Shown here one piece after another: positions 23,861 to 34,685 of a DNA stretch of 40,919 bases. Numbering within the stretch: the first letter of the stretch is position 1; every line of letters starts with the position of its first letter. A program made the position numbers and the translations under genes. Under the pieces are notes generated by a model. It searched no databases and was not told the DNA's origin. It saw nothing but the letters and a program-made list of their open reading frames with translations. This stretch comes from Clostridiales bacterium (lineage in GTDB: Bacteria; Bacillota_A; Clostridia; Oscillospirales; Oscillospiraceae): positions 1-40,919 of the forward strand of contig DXTB01000008.1 of NCBI GenBank assembly GCA_019410105.1. The letters run 5' to 3'.

Positions 23861-23898
23861 AAAAAAGGGGCCATCACTCCGGTGATGGCCCCTTTTTT
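23861..23898. terminator. Bidirectional terminator ending the regulatory RNA
   Basis: AAAAAAGGGGCCATCAC and GTGATGGCCCCTTTTTT have loop TCCG. It ends the RNA on the plus strand and the small membrane protein gene on the minus strand. Confidence 0.95.
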
Positions 23899-23916
23899 GA
23901 GCTCTGGCCGTAAGCC

Positions 23917-24141
23917 TCACAGCAGGAGGGCGGCCAGATAGAGCGGCAGATTGACGGCGAGAACCGCCAGAGTTACGCCGCCCACAAGAACAGCGCCGCT
24001 CAGGGCAAGTACCGCCGTGCCGGTCACAATGGGGTGGGCCTTCAGCCCCCGGGCGAGGCAGCCGCTGACGGCCGATTTCCAACTGGCTCGGGCTGCGGTG
24101 CGGGGGGCGGGGACAGACGAGTGGACTGGATAGGCATACAT
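23917..24141 (-). CDS. Small membrane protein, unknown
   Basis: 74 residues. The ATG at 24141 follows AGAGAGGAG with good spacing. The first 37 residues are basic and polar; the rest (VTGTAVLALSGAVLVGGVTL, then AVLAVNLPLYLAALLL) is one long or two short hydrophobic segments. It stops 19 bases before the shared bidirectional terminator. No family recognised; the combination of ribosome site, terminator and membrane segment supports it as real. Confidence 0.55.
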   Translation of the reverse strand: MYAYPVHSSVPAPRTAARASWKSAVSGCLARGLKAHPIVTGTAVLALSGAVLVGGVTLAVLAVNLPLYLAALLL

Positions 24142-24251
24142 CAGAAGGACTCCTCTCTGCAGCGGTGTGTCACAGTGCGCTGAATACTCTCTTTACAGAA
24201 TCAGTATAGCGCGAAAGGGATTAGGACGGTGCAAGAGGAGAGTGGAAGGCG

Positions 24252-24351
24252 TTAAGAATCCATAAGAATTCCGCAAAGCTAAAAATACAAATATTACCAT
24301 AACAAAAAGAAAGGATAAGGGAACATGCGGACGCATTAAGGCTAAATTAAG
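24252..24351 (+). promoter_or_regulatory. Candidate response-regulator boxes and leader upstream of kdp
   Basis: The 398 bases between 24142 and 24539 hold no clear gene. Two direct-repeat pairs are seen: TTAAGAAT (24252-24259) with ATAAGAAT (24262-24269), and TTAAG (24336-24340) with TTAAG (24347-24351), spaced one helical turn, as for OmpR/KdpE-type regulators. TAAAAAT near 24280 could be a -10. A GC-rich structured leader follows to 24530. No kdpDE genes are in the window. Confidence 0.35.
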
Positions 24352-24539
24352 ATTGTGAAAAAGCTCTTGATTTCTTTCCGGAACGTGGTAAAACTCATAC
24401 GTGCAATCGCTGGAGGCAGAGGCGGGGTTCTGCGGCCCGGCGGTTGGGAATCAGCGCGTCAGGTCCGGACCGCGGGAGACGACCGGCACCGCTCCGGCGG
24501 TGGAGAGCACGCGGAGACGGACACAAGGAGGGAAACAAG

Positions 24540-24638
24540 ATGGAAGTAATGGATCTCGCTATGATAGCCACTCTGGTCGTGAGCTTTGTCCTGGTGAAAC
24601 TGTTGGCCGACTGGTGCGACCGCCAGATGGACAAATAA
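24540..24638 (+). CDS. 32-residue membrane peptide preceding kdpF
   Basis: ATG at 24540 follows AAGGAGGG. The sequence begins MEVMDLAMIATLVVSFVLVK and ends LLADWCDRQMDK: one membrane helix followed by a short charged tail with Trp-Cys-Asp-Arg. It is 33 bases before kdpF in the same direction. Small single-helix proteins at this place occur in kdp operons of several phyla, but I know no named function; it may be a second KdpF-like stabilising peptide. Confidence 0.75.
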   Translation: MEVMDLAMIATLVVSFVLVKLLADWCDRQMDK

Positions 24639-24671
24639 GACTGTTTTGCTAGAAAAGAGGAATTGCTAGTT

Positions 24672-24749
24672 ATGATTGCTTTGGGTATCGTCATTATCGC
24701 GCTGGCGTGCTATCTGGTGTACGCCCTGGCCAACCCGGAAAAGTTCTGA
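24672..24749 (+). CDS. kdpF: KdpF, small subunit of the K+-transporting ATPase
   Basis: A 25-residue single-helix peptide, MIALGIVIIALACYLVYALA then NPEKF. The NPEKF-type end (E. coli has NAEAF) is characteristic. It stabilises the KdpABC complex in the membrane. AGAGGAA lies before the ATG and kdpA starts 22 bases after the stop. Confidence 0.9.
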   Translation: MIALGIVIIALACYLVYALANPEKF

Positions 24750-24771
24750 GGCACAGAGGAGGAATTTTGCA

Positions 24772-26526
24772 ATGCTGCAAATCATTCTGACCCTGGTGAT
24801 TTTCGTGCTGCTGATCATCCCGATCGGCCGCTATATGTTCCACATCGCCACTGGTCAACATACGTTTTGCGACCCCGTGTTCAACCGCATCGACAATGGA
24901 ATCTACCGCATCTGCGGTATCAATCAGAATGAGGGCATGGGCTGGAAGAAATACGCCCTGGCTCTGGTACTTACCAACGCCGTCATGGTGTTTATCGGCT
25001 ACCTGATCCTGCGCATCCAGTTCCTGCCGGTCTTCAACCCCAACGGCATCGGCGCCATGGAGCCCACCCTCTCCTTCAACACCATTATCTCCTTCATGAC
25101 CAACACCAACCTGCAGCACTACTCCGGTGAGAGTGGGCTGAGCTACCTCTCCCAGATGCTGGTCATCATCTTCATGATGTTCGTCTCCGCCTCCACCGGC
25201 TACGCCGCCTGCGTGGCTTTCTGCCGCGGCCTGACGGGCACCAGCAAGAACAACCTGGGCAACTTCTATGTGGATCTGGTGCGCATCACCACCCGCATCC
25301 TGATCCCCTTCTCCATTATCGTGACACTGATCCTGGTGTGGCAGGGCGCTCCCCAGAATTTCATGGCCAACCAGACGGTGACCACCATCGAGGGCACCAA
25401 GCAGGACATCGCCATGGGCCCCATCGCCTCCTTGGTCTCCATCAAGCACCTGGGTACCAACGGCGGCGGTTTCCTGGGCGCCAACTCCACCACCCCGCTG
25501 GAGAACCCCACCATCATCTCCGACATCACCGAGCTGCTGAGCATGATGATCCTGCCCGGCGCCTGCGTGATCATGTTCGGCCTGATGTACCACAACCGCA
25601 AGAAGCTGACCGATGAGGCGCACCCCGTCGTGGGCCGCCGCCTGACCGACCGCCAGCCCATCTTCGGCGGCGAGGGCCGCACCGTGTTCGTGGCCATGGG
25701 CATCATTTTCGTGGTGGGCCTGTGCCTGTGCTACTTCTCTGAGCTGGCGGGCAACCCCAAGCTGGCGGAGATTGGCCTGAGCCAGTCCATGGGCAGCATG
25801 GAGGGCAAGGAGGTCCGCTTCGGCATCGCCCAGTCCGCCCTGTTCACCACCGTCACTACATCCTTCACCACCGGCACCGTCAACAACATGCACGACACCC
25901 TGACACCCCTGGGCGGCATGGTGCCCCTGCTGCACATGATGCTCAACTGCGTGTTCGGCGGCAAGGGCGTGGGCCTGATGAACATGATCATGTACGTCAT
26001 GCTGGGCGTGTTCCTGTGCGGCCTGATGATCGGCCGTACCCCCGAGTACCTGGGCAAGAAGGTGGAGGGCCGCGAGATGAAGATGGCCGTGCTGGTCCTC
26101 ATCATCCACCCCCTGCTGATCCTGGGCTTCTCCGCCCTGGCCGTCGGTACCGAGGCCGGCCGCGCCGGTATCACCAACCCCGGCTTCCACGGCCTGAGCC
26201 AGGTACTGTACGAGTACTCTTCTTCCGCCGCCAACAACGGCTCTGGCTTTGAGGGCCTGGCCGACAACACCTACTTCTGGAACATCACCGCCGGCCTGGC
26301 CATGTTCTTCGGCCGCTACCTGGCCATCGTGCTCCAGCTGGCCATCGCCTGGTCTCTGCTGTGCAAGAAGCGCATGAACGAGTCCATCGGCACCCTGAAG
26401 ACCAACAACATCGGCTTCGGCGTCATCGTGGCCTTCGTGGTCTACATCTTTGCGGCGCTGACGTTCTTCCCGGCCCTGGCTCTCGGCCCCATCGCTGAGC
26501 ATCTGTCCATCTGGCTGCCGGTTTAA
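24772..26526 (+). CDS. kdpA: KdpA, K+ channel-like subunit
   Basis: A 584-residue membrane protein of the SKT superfamily. ATG at 24772 is preferred (GAGGAGGAA upstream); the frame is open further 5' through kdpF. The four selectivity-loop regions are visible: [46 protein letters not shown] and NNGSGFEGL. It selects K+ and passes it to KdpB through an intersubunit tunnel. The operon order FABC is standard and spacing between genes is 16-22 bases. The length is slightly above the E. coli protein (557). Confidence 0.97.
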   Translation: MLQIILTLVIFVLLIIPIGRYMFHIATGQHTFCDPVFNRIDNGIYRICGINQNEGMGWKKYALALVLTNAVMVFIGYLILRIQFLPVFNPNGIGAMEPTLSFNTIISFMTNTNLQHYSGESGLSYLSQMLVIIFMMFVSASTGYAACVAFCRGLTGTSKNNLGNFYVDLVRITTRILIPFSIIVTLILVWQGAPQNFMANQTVTTIEGTKQDIAMGPIASLVSIKHLGTNGGGFLGANSTTPLENPTIISDITELLSMMILPGACVIMFGLMYHNRKKLTDEAHPVVGRRLTDRQPIFGGEGRTVFVAMGIIFVVGLCLCYFSELAGNPKLAEIGLSQSMGSMEGKEVRFGIAQSALFTTVTTSFTTGTVNNMHDTLTPLGGMVPLLHMMLNCVFGGKGVGLMNMIMYVMLGVFLCGLMIGRTPEYLGKKVEGREMKMAVLVLIIHPLLILGFSALAVGTEAGRAGITNPGFHGLSQVLYEYSSSAANNGSGFEGLADNTYFWNITAGLAMFFGRYLAIVLQLAIAWSLLCKKRMNESIGTLKTNNIGFGVIVAFVVYIFAALTFFPALALGPIAEHLSIWLPV

Positions 26527-26546
26527 AGGAGGATTACGGATTCCCT

Positions 26547-28622
26547 ATGAAAGATAAGCATCGGACCAAATTCGTAACAAAGGACATCTTCAAGTCCTCT
26601 GTTATCGGGGCGTTCACCAAGCTGAACCCCAAATATATGATGCACAATCCGGTCATGTTTGTGGTTGAGATCGGCTTTGTCATCGCTCTGCTGCTCTCCA
26701 TCTTCCCCGAGCTCTTCGGGCCCACCGACGGCATCAATAATGTCCGCCTGTACAACATCTTTGTCTGCGTCATCCTCTTTGTCACCGTCCTCTTCGCCAA
26801 CTTCGCCGAGGCGGTGGCCGAGGGCCGCGGCAAGGCCCAGGCCGAGAGCCTGAAGAAGACCCAGAAGGACACCAAGGCCCGTCTGCTCAAGGCCGACGGC
26901 ACCGAGACCGTCGTCTCCTCCAGCGAGCTGAAGAAGGGCGACGTGGTCATGGTCAGCGCCGGTGAGATCATCCCCAACGACGGCGAGGTCATCGAGGGCA
27001 CCGCCAGCGTGGATGAGTCCGCCATCACCGGCGAGTCCGCCCCCGTGCTCCGCGAGTCCGGCGGCGACTTCGCCTCCGTCACCGGCGGCACCACTGTGGT
27101 GTCCGACTGGCTGAAGATCCGCATCACCTCTAACCCCGGCGAGTCCTTCCTGGACAAGATGATCGCCCTGGTGGAGGGCGCCTCCCGCAAGAAGACCCCC
27201 AACGAGATCGCCCTGCAGATCCTGCTGGTGGCCCTGACCATCATCTTCATGATCGTCATCGTCACCCTGTACCCCATCGGCCGCTACAGCGGCGTCACCC
27301 TGCCCGTGTCCACCCTGATCGCCCTGGCGGTGTGCCTGATCCCCACCACCATCGGAGCTCTGCTCTCCGCCATCGGCATCGCCGGCATGGACCGCGTCAC
27401 CCGCTTCAACGTCATCGCCATGAGCGGTAAGGCCGTCGAGGCCTGCGGCGACGTGGACACCATGATCCTCGACAAGACCGGCACCATTACTTACGGCAAC
27501 CGCATGGCCGCCGACTTCATCCCCGTCAGCGGCGTCAGCGTGGAGGAGCTCACCAAGTATGCGGCCCTCTCCTCCCTGAGCGACGCCACCCCCGAGGGCA
27601 AGAGCGTGGTTGCCCTGGCCAAGGAGCGGGGCGTCGTGGTGGACGAGAGCAGCCTGAAGGGTGCCGAGTTCATCGAGTTCACCGCCAAGACCCGCATGAG
27701 CGGCGTGGATCTGCCTGACGGCACCTCCATCCGCAAGGGCGCCAGCGACGCCATTGTGGAGTACGTCAAGGGCCTGGGCGGCGCCGTGCCCGCCGATCTG
27801 CAGGGCCACACCGACCAGGTGTCCAAGCAGGGCGGCACCCCCCTCACCGTCTGCGTGGGCAAGCGTGTGCTGGGTGTCATCTACCTGAAGGATATCGTGA
27901 AGGACGGCCTGGTGGAGCGCTTCGCCCGCCTGCGCGCCATCGGTATCAAGACCATCATGTGCACCGGCGACAACCCGCTGACCGCGGCGACCATCGCCCA
28001 GGAGGCCGGCGTGGACGGCTTCATCGCCGAGTGCCGCCCCGAGGATAAGATCAAGGTCATCAAGGAGGAGCAGGCCCAGGGCAAGATCGTCGCCATGACC
28101 GGCGACGGCACCAACGACGCCCCCGCTCTGGCCCAGGCCGACGTGGGCCTGGCCATGAACTCCGGCACCACCGCCGCCAAGGAGGCGGCCAACATGGTGG
28201 ATCTGGACTCCGACCCCACCAAGATCCTCGAGGTCGTGGAGATCGGCAAGCAGCTGCTCATCACCCGCGGCTCCCTGACCACCTTCTCCATCGCCAACGA
28301 CATCGCCAAGTACTTCGCCATCATCCCCGCCATGTTTATGATGGTGATTCCCCAGATGCAGGTGCTGAACATCATGAAGCTGGCCTCTCCCACCAGCGCC
28401 ATTCTGTCCGCTCTGATCTTCAACGCCATCATCATCCCCTGCCTGATCCCGCTGGCCATGCGCGGCGTCAAGTACAAGCCCATGAGCGCCAGCAAGATGC
28501 TGACCCGCAACATGCTCATCTACGGCCTGGGCGGCGTCATCGTCCCCTTCATCGGCATCAAAGTGATCGACCTGATCATCGCGCCCCTGCTGACGATGCT
28601 CGGCCTCGGCATGGCAATGTAA
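26547..28622 (+). CDS. kdpB: KdpB, P-type ATPase subunit
   Basis: A 691-residue P-type ATPase. The phosphorylated aspartate is D309 in [14 protein letters not shown] at 161-164 is the phosphatase loop; its serine (S164) corresponds to the serine whose phosphorylation inhibits E. coli Kdp[19 protein letters not shown] is the hinge motif. Seven hydrophobic helices are in the usual places. The ATG follows AAAGGAGG. Energises high-affinity K+ import with KdpA. Confidence 0.98.
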   Translation: MKDKHRTKFVTKDIFKSSVIGAFTKLNPKYMMHNPVMFVVEIGFVIALLLSIFPELFGPTDGINNVRLYNIFVCVILFVTVLFANFAEAVAEGRGKAQAESLKKTQKDTKARLLKADGTETVVSSSELKKGDVVMVSAGEIIPNDGEVIEGTASVDESAITGESAPVLRESGGDFASVTGGTTVVSDWLKIRITSNPGESFLDKMIALVEGASRKKTPNEIALQILLVALTIIFMIVIVTLYPIGRYSGVTLPVSTLIALAVCLIPTTIGALLSAIGIAGMDRVTRFNVIAMSGKAVEACGDVDTMILDKTGTITYGNRMAADFIPVSGVSVEELTKYAALSSLSDATPEGKSVVALAKERGVVVDESSLKGAEFIEFTAKTRMSGVDLPDGTSIRKGASDAIVEYVKGLGGAVPADLQGHTDQVSKQGGTPLTVCVGKRVLGVIYLKDIVKDGLVERFARLRAIGIKTIMCTGDNPLTAATIAQEAGVDGFIAECRPEDKIKVIKEEQAQGKIVAMTGDGTNDAPALAQADVGLAMNSGTTAAKEAANMVDLDSDPTKILEVVEIGKQLLITRGSLTTFSIANDIAKYFAIIPAMFMMVIPQMQVLNIMKLASPTSAILSALIFNAIIIPCLIPLAMRGVKYKPMSASKMLTRNMLIYGLGGVIVPFIGIKVIDLIIAPLLTMLGLGMAM

Positions 28623-28638
28623 CAGGAGGAAACCGAAC

Positions 28639-29289
28639 ATGAAAGTGATCAAATCTCTCAGAGCGCCGGTTCTGGTGACCCTGGTACTGCTGCTGATCTG
28701 CGGCCTGATCTACCCGGTTGTCATGACGCTTATGAGCCAGGCGCTCTTCCCCAGCCAGGCCAACGGCAGCATCATCTATGTGGACGGCCAGGCCGTGGGC
28801 GCCAAGAACGTGGGCCAGGATTTCACTGACCCCCGCTTCATGCGCTGCCGCCCCTCCGCCTACCAGTACAACACCTATACGGTGGATGAGGAGGGCAACA
28901 AGTTCTACAACGACGGCAGCGAGTACGCCGGCGTGGCCTCCGGCTCCAACAACTACGGCGCGTCCAACCCCGCTCTGGCGGAGCGCGTGCAGGGCGACAT
29001 CGACGAATTCCTGGCGGAGCATCCCGACCTGACGGTGGAGGACATCCCCACCGACCTGGTGACGGCCTCCGGTTCCGGCCTGGATCCCCACATCAGCCCT
29101 GCCTCTGCGGCTGTGCAGATTCCGCAGTTGGCGGAGAACACGGGCCTGACCGAGGAGCAGCTGGAGCAGTTCGTGGCGGACAACACCACCGGCAAGGTGC
29201 TGGGCATCTTCGGTGAGGAGACGGTGAACGTTCTGGGCGTCAACCTGGATATCGCCGAGGCCCTCGGCCTGATCGGCGGCGTAGACTAA
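28639..29289 (+). CDS. kdpC: KdpC, K+-transporting ATPase subunit C
   Basis: A 216-residue protein with one N-terminal membrane helix (APVLVTLVLLLICGLIYPVV) and an extracytoplasmic domain. Family motifs: GQDFTDPRFMRCRPSA, GSNNYGASNPAL, DLVTASGSGLDPHISPA and INLD-like NVLGVNLDIAEAL. Slightly longer than E. coli KdpC (190) owing to an insertion in the middle. AGGAGG precedes the ATG. Last gene of the operon. Confidence 0.97.
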   Translation: MKVIKSLRAPVLVTLVLLLICGLIYPVVMTLMSQALFPSQANGSIIYVDGQAVGAKNVGQDFTDPRFMRCRPSAYQYNTYTVDEEGNKFYNDGSEYAGVASGSNNYGASNPALAERVQGDIDEFLAEHPDLTVEDIPTDLVTASGSGLDPHISPASAAVQIPQLAENTGLTEEQLEQFVADNTTGKVLGIFGEETVNVLGVNLDIAEALGLIGGVD

Positions 29290-29296
29290 TCGCTCA

Positions 29297-29340
29297 AAAG
29301 CCCCCCTGAACCTTGACCCGGATTGGTTCAGGGGGGCTTT
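29297..29340 (+). terminator. Terminator after kdpC
   Basis: AAAGCCCCCCTGAACC and GGTTCAGGGGGGCTTT, 16 perfect pairs with a 12-base loop, then CTTTCTG. Confidence 0.8.
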
Positions 29341-29358
29341 CTGCGGCGCAGAGAGAGG

Positions 29359-30078
29359 GTGAACATCATCAGAATTGCCTTGATCGCACCACAGGAGAAG
29401 GACCGGCAGCAGCTCCGGGAGCAGATGTTTTCCTATGCGGTGCGCTGGAAGGTCGCCGTGGTGACCGACTGCTTCGACTGCCTGGAGGAGTTCGCCATGG
29501 CGGCGCAGAGCGGTGGATATCAATTAGTCTGCCTCCGTGGCGGCGAGCGCCAGTGGAGGGCGGCGGAGGAGCTGCGGCGCATCCGCGGAGAGGGGGAGAC
29601 CCTCTGGGCCTATCTGGAGGAGGGACAGGCCCTGCGGGCCAAGGTGCTGACCGCGGCCGACACCTTCGGCGCCGTGGAGTGGCGGCGGGTGAGCGGCATG
29701 AACACCGTCATGACGGACTATTTCGCGCTGGCTCCCCGCCACGCGCGGGATGCCATTCTGCCCATTAAGCACCCGCTCCGTACCGATGATATCCACTACA
29801 TTCAGGCGCAGAAGCAGACCCTGCTGCTCTACACCGCCTACGACCGCGTCCGTGCCCGGCTGGGCTTTCAGGCCATGGCCCTGCTGCTGGACGGCGAGCC
29901 CCAGTTTCTGATCTGCCCGGGCGGCCTGATTTTGAACACCGACAAGGTCTCCCGGGTGGAGGGCCGGGTGGTGGCCCTGGAAAATGGGAAACGGCTGATG
30001 CTGGAGGAGCCGGCGGTCCGGGAGCTCCAGGCCCGCCGGGCGGTCCGCCTTTCCCATATGCAGGCGCAAACGGTCTGA
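29359..30078 (+). CDS. LytTR-type DNA-binding protein with degenerate receiver domain
   Basis: 239 residues. GTG at 29359 follows AGAGAGAGG. Residues about 1-110 look like a receiver (IRIALIAPQEKDRQQLREQM; YQLVCLRGG where YDLVLLD is expected) but the acidic pair and the phospho-aspartate are missing. Residues about 135-235 fit a LytTR DNA-binding domain: DDIHYIQAQKQTLLLYTA, FLICPGGLILNTDKVSRVEG, VVALENGKRLML. It would thus be a constitutive or partner-controlled regulator. No kinase gene is adjacent. It lies after the kdp terminator; whether it regulates kdp is unknown. Confidence 0.75.
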   Translation: MNIIRIALIAPQEKDRQQLREQMFSYAVRWKVAVVTDCFDCLEEFAMAAQSGGYQLVCLRGGERQWRAAEELRRIRGEGETLWAYLEEGQALRAKVLTAADTFGAVEWRRVSGMNTVMTDYFALAPRHARDAILPIKHPLRTDDIHYIQAQKQTLLLYTAYDRVRARLGFQAMALLLDGEPQFLICPGGLILNTDKVSRVEGRVVALENGKRLMLEEPAVRELQARRAVRLSHMQAQTV

Positions 30079-30102
30079 GTCAGATGACTCAGACCGTTTT
30101 TT
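30070..30102 (+). terminator. Terminator overlapping the end of the LytTR gene
   Basis: ACGGTCTGAGTC (30070-30081), loop AGAT, GACTCAGACCGT (30086-30097), then T-run. The stop codon (30076-30078) lies within the stem. Confidence 0.88.
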
Positions 30103-30103
30103 G

Positions 30104-30112
30104 TGCTATAAT
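30104..30112 (+). promoter_or_regulatory. Extended -10 promoter of the aldolase gene
   Basis: TGCTATAAT: a TATAAT box with an upstream TG, directly after the terminator. No good -35 is seen, as is common for extended -10 promoters. Confidence 0.55.
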
Positions 30113-30146
30113 AGGGCAGATACCACAGAGAGAAGGGGACGCTTTC

Positions 30147-30788
30147 ATGAAGTATGAGGACATCCGGCGGCAGGTGCTCACCGCCATCCGGCAGGCCAGC
30201 GCTCAGGGGCTGATCCACGGGACATCAGGCAATATCTCCGTGCGGGACCGGGAGGCGGGGGTGGCCGCCATCACCCCCAGCGGGCGGCCCTATGACACTA
30301 TGGAGCCGGGAGACATCGCCATTGTCACCCTGGACGGGGAGTGGGTGGATGGGCCCTACGCGCCCTCCTCTGAGACCCCCATGCACACGGCGGTCTACCG
30401 CGCCCGCCCCGACGTGGGGGCGGTGGTGCATAACCACGCCCTGTTCTGCACCGTGATGGCCATGGCGGTGGATGAGCTGCCCCCCTCCACGCCGCCCCAG
30501 GCGGAGTTCGCCCCCATCCGGGTGGTGCCCTTCGCGGTGCCCGGCTCCCGGGCGCTGGCCGCCTCAGTGGCCGCCGCCTTGGGGACGGACGGGCTGGCCG
30601 TGCTGCTGCGCAATCACGGCAGCCTCTGCTGCGGCCGGGACCTGCCCGCGGCCATGACCGCCGCCGCCTATGTGGAGGAGGCGGCCCAGGTGGCCTACTA
30701 CGCCTCCGCCCTGGGCCGCTTCACCCCACTGGGCGAGGCGGACATTCGGGCCTGTAAGGAGATGCTGGCCGCCGGGCGGGCGGTCTAG
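30147..30788 (+). CDS. Class II aldolase/adducin family protein (fuculose-phosphate aldolase-like)
   Basis: 213 residues, the usual length for FucA/AraD-type enzymes. GLIHGTSGNISVRD is the phosphate-binding start, E76 (SSETPMH) the acid/base, and H95, H97 and H157 (VVHNHALF, RNHGSLCCG) the zinc ligands, at positions close to E. coli FucA (E73, H92, H94, H155). It would cleave a sugar or methylthioribulose phosphate into dihydroxyacetone phosphate and an aldehyde; no sugar genes are adjacent so the substrate is open. ATG at 30147 follows AGAAGGGG. Confidence 0.88.
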   Translation: MKYEDIRRQVLTAIRQASAQGLIHGTSGNISVRDREAGVAAITPSGRPYDTMEPGDIAIVTLDGEWVDGPYAPSSETPMHTAVYRARPDVGAVVHNHALFCTVMAMAVDELPPSTPPQAEFAPIRVVPFAVPGSRALAASVAAALGTDGLAVLLRNHGSLCCGRDLPAAMTAAAYVEEAAQVAYYASALGRFTPLGEADIRACKEMLAAGRAV

Positions 30789-30806
30789 CCGGCGAAAGGG
30801 AACGAA

Positions 30807-30837
30807 ACAGCCCCGGCCGCAATGCGGCCGGGGCTGT
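30807..30837. terminator. Bidirectional terminator between aldolase and clpB
   Basis: ACAGCCCCGGCCGC and GCGGCCGGGGCTGT with loop AAT. T-rich bases follow on the minus strand (TTTCG) and weakly on the plus strand. Confidence 0.8.
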
Positions 30838-30841
30838 CTGT

Positions 30842-33472
<2,631 letters not shown>

Positions 33473-33501
33473 ATTGCGTCACGCTCCTTTTATAAGGAGA
33501 A

Positions 33502-33702
33502 TCAGGATTTCTCCCGACCCAACAGGTAATCTGTGGAGACTTTATAATAGTCAGCTAATGTTACCAGATGGGGCAGGGGTATATCCCGTTTCCCGGTTTC
33601 ATAAATACTGTAAACTCTTTGGTCGATTCCAAGAATCGCAGCGATCTGCGCCTGGGTCATATCGTGATCCTCGCGCAAATCGCGCAGCCGGGGAAGATAC
33701 AT
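33502..33702 (-). CDS. Small XRE-family regulator upstream of clpB
   Basis: 66 residues; ATG at 33702 is preferred over the GTG at 33711 because GAGGTG lies at the right distance. Helix-turn-helix at about 8-60: DMTQAQIAAILGIDQRVYSI, ETGKRDIPLPHLVTLADYY, with the KVSTDYLLGR ending common to small Cro/CI-like proteins. It is transcribed towards clpB with a short gap. The intergenic region on its other side has repeated ACTAT/ATAGT palindromes that are probable operators, suggesting autoregulation and control of clpB and the divergent gene. Confidence 0.9.
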   Translation of the reverse strand: MYLPRLRDLREDHDMTQAQIAAILGIDQRVYSIYETGKRDIPLPHLVTLADYYKVSTDYLLGREKS

Positions 33703-33730
33703 GTTATTCACCTCGGCGCTATTGTATCTT

Positions 33731-33771
33731 ACTACCGGATAATAGTATTGACTATACTATCGAATGATAGT
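33731..33771. promoter_or_regulatory. Operator array with ACTAT/ATAGT palindromes
   Basis: Three overlapping dyads: ACTACC-GGAT-AATAGT (33731-33746), ATAGT-ATTG-ACTAT (33742-33755) and the perfect ACTATC-GAAT-GATAGT (33756-33771). They sit between xre-clpB and the divergent zinc-ribbon gene. Confidence 0.65.
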
Positions 33772-33776
33772 AATAT
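33748..33776 (+). promoter_or_regulatory. Promoter of the zinc-ribbon peptide gene
   Basis: TTGACT at 33748-33753, a 17-base spacer and TAATAT at 33771-33776. The perfect palindrome fills the spacer, so a bound repressor would block the polymerase. Confidence 0.7.
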
Positions 33777-33795
33777 AACAATATGAGGTGATTTT

Positions 33796-34008
33796 ATGTC
33801 ATTGCCCCGGAAGTACATGGTGGAAAAGCGGGTCTGCGGGACCTGCGTTCATTACCGCCAGCACTATGTCCGCAGCCGGGAGGGATATTACATTCCCTTG
33901 TGGTACGGCCATTGCATCCACCCCTGGCGGCGGCACCCGGAGCCGGACTTCGGCTGCGAGCGCTGGGAGGGAACAGAAAACGGGAAGGAGCCGGTCAGCC
34001 AAGGCTGA
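33796..34008 (+). CDS. Small cysteine-rich (zinc-ribbon-like) protein
   Basis: 70 residues. ATG at 33796 follows GAGGTG. Cysteines C14-GT-C17, C40 and C54 make a probable four-cysteine zinc site; aromatic residues (HYRQHYV, YYIPLWYGHC) surround it. Similar unnamed small proteins occur in Clostridia. It is divergent from xre-clpB and shares their operator region. Function unknown. Confidence 0.75.
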   Translation: MSLPRKYMVEKRVCGTCVHYRQHYVRSREGYYIPLWYGHCIHPWRRHPEPDFGCERWEGTENGKEPVSQG

Positions 34009-34016
34009 CCGGCTCC
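33987..34016. terminator. Hairpin between convergent zinc-ribbon and hsp20 genes
   Basis: GGAGCCGGTCAGCC and GGCTGACCGGCTCC, 14 perfect pairs. The stop of the plus-strand gene lies inside. There is no T-run on either strand, so termination is likely but not certain. Confidence 0.55.
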
Positions 34017-34028
34017 CGGATATCCAGG

Positions 34029-34457
34029 TCAATCAATGGCAATCCGGCGGCTCTCAGGAACCACGGGGACGGCCTTGGGCAGGTTCAGCTCCAGAATGCC
34101 GTTGTTGTAAGCGGCGGTAATGGAGCCTTCATCGATGCCGGTGATATCAAAGGAACGGCTGAAGGAGCCGTACCGGCGCTCCCGGCGGATGTAGGCACCC
34201 TTGGCGTCCTTCTGCTCCTGGTTCTCGCTGTGCTCGGCGGTAATAGTGAGGATACCGTCCTTCACATCCAGCTTGATGTCGCCCTTGTCGAACCCGGGCA
34301 GCTCGGCTTCTAAGACAAACTTGTCTCCGGCGTCCCGAATGTCGGTGCGGAAGGCGGGCAGGCTGGCGTTGCTGCCGCGGAAGAAGTTGCGGGTAAAGTT
34401 ATCAAAGGTATCAAACAGGTTGTCGTCGCTGCGCTCAAAGGGAAGCATGCCAAACAT
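34029..34457 (-). CDS. hsp20: Hsp20/alpha-crystallin small heat-shock protein
   Basis: 142 residues. N-terminal arm (MFGMLPFERSDDNLFDTFDN), alpha-crystallin domain at about 38-130 with FVLEAELPGFDKGDIKLDV and the NNGILELNLPK strand, and a C-terminal RRIAID tail carrying the I-x-I-like motif. It holds unfolding proteins for refolding by ClpB/DnaK. ATG at 34457 follows AAAGGAG. A perfect CIRCE lies about 190 bases upstream, so HrcA control is expected. Confidence 0.95.
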   Translation of the reverse strand: MFGMLPFERSDDNLFDTFDNFTRNFFRGSNASLPAFRTDIRDAGDKFVLEAELPGFDKGDIKLDVKDGILTITAEHSENQEQKDAKGAYIRRERRYGSFSRSFDITGIDEGSITAAYNNGILELNLPKAVPVVPESRRIAID

Positions 34458-34644
34458 AAAAATCGCTCCTTTTCTCGGAAATGTGATTTAGCAGTAGGAA
34501 CATTGATATGCTAAAACTTCCTTAGTTCCATCCAAATCATCCTCTTTCCGGGGGCCTTTCCGGCCCCTTAACTCGTTTTCTGAGACAAAGTATAGGCCGA
34601 GTTTATGAACAAATATACATGTAAATATGTCTAAATTGTAAATG

Positions 34645-34671
34645 TTAGCACTCTTCGTTCGAGAGTGCTAA
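34645..34671. promoter_or_regulatory. CIRCE element (HrcA operator)
   Basis: TTAGCACTC (34645-34653), nine bases, GAGTGCTAA (34663-34671): an exact match to the HrcA consensus. It lies between the divergent hsp20 and MATE genes and ends 14 bases before the MATE -35. Confidence 0.95.
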
Positions 34672-34685
34672 AAAACTAAAGGGAC

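Larger units (their letters stand above)
23263..23898 (+). ncRNA. EutX/Rli55-like regulatory RNA: cobalamin riboswitch plus EutV-binding hairpin
   Basis: A transcript of up to about 640 bases with no credible gene inside. It starts at a consensus promoter and has a cobalamin riboswitch, a first terminator at 23526-23552, and further structured RNA ending at 23898. The distal part has a hairpin with loop GAGGCA that matches the EutV target loops of the three eut leaders. In Enterococcus (EutX) and Listeria (Rli55) such RNAs bind EutV when B12 is lacking and are cut short when B12 is present. The same logic is inferred here from structure and position. There is no B12 gene downstream, which argues against an ordinary riboswitch-gene pair. 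Confidence 0.75.

Noticed and set aside
24405..24480. Possible complete c-di-AMP (ydaO-type) riboswitch before kdp
   Set aside because: Only fragments of the consensus occur, the spacing is about half of normal, and the GGGGGACC and GGGGUGAAUC cores are not matched. Kept only as a remark.
24355..24549. 64-residue open frame in the kdp leader
   Set aside because: The start lacks a ribosome site, the sequence is Arg/Gly-rich, and it overlaps the better supported 32-residue peptide gene.
26523..28652. Long open frame opposite kdpB
   Set aside because: Same reason: the His/Gly/Asp-rich shadow of a well-conserved P-type ATPase.
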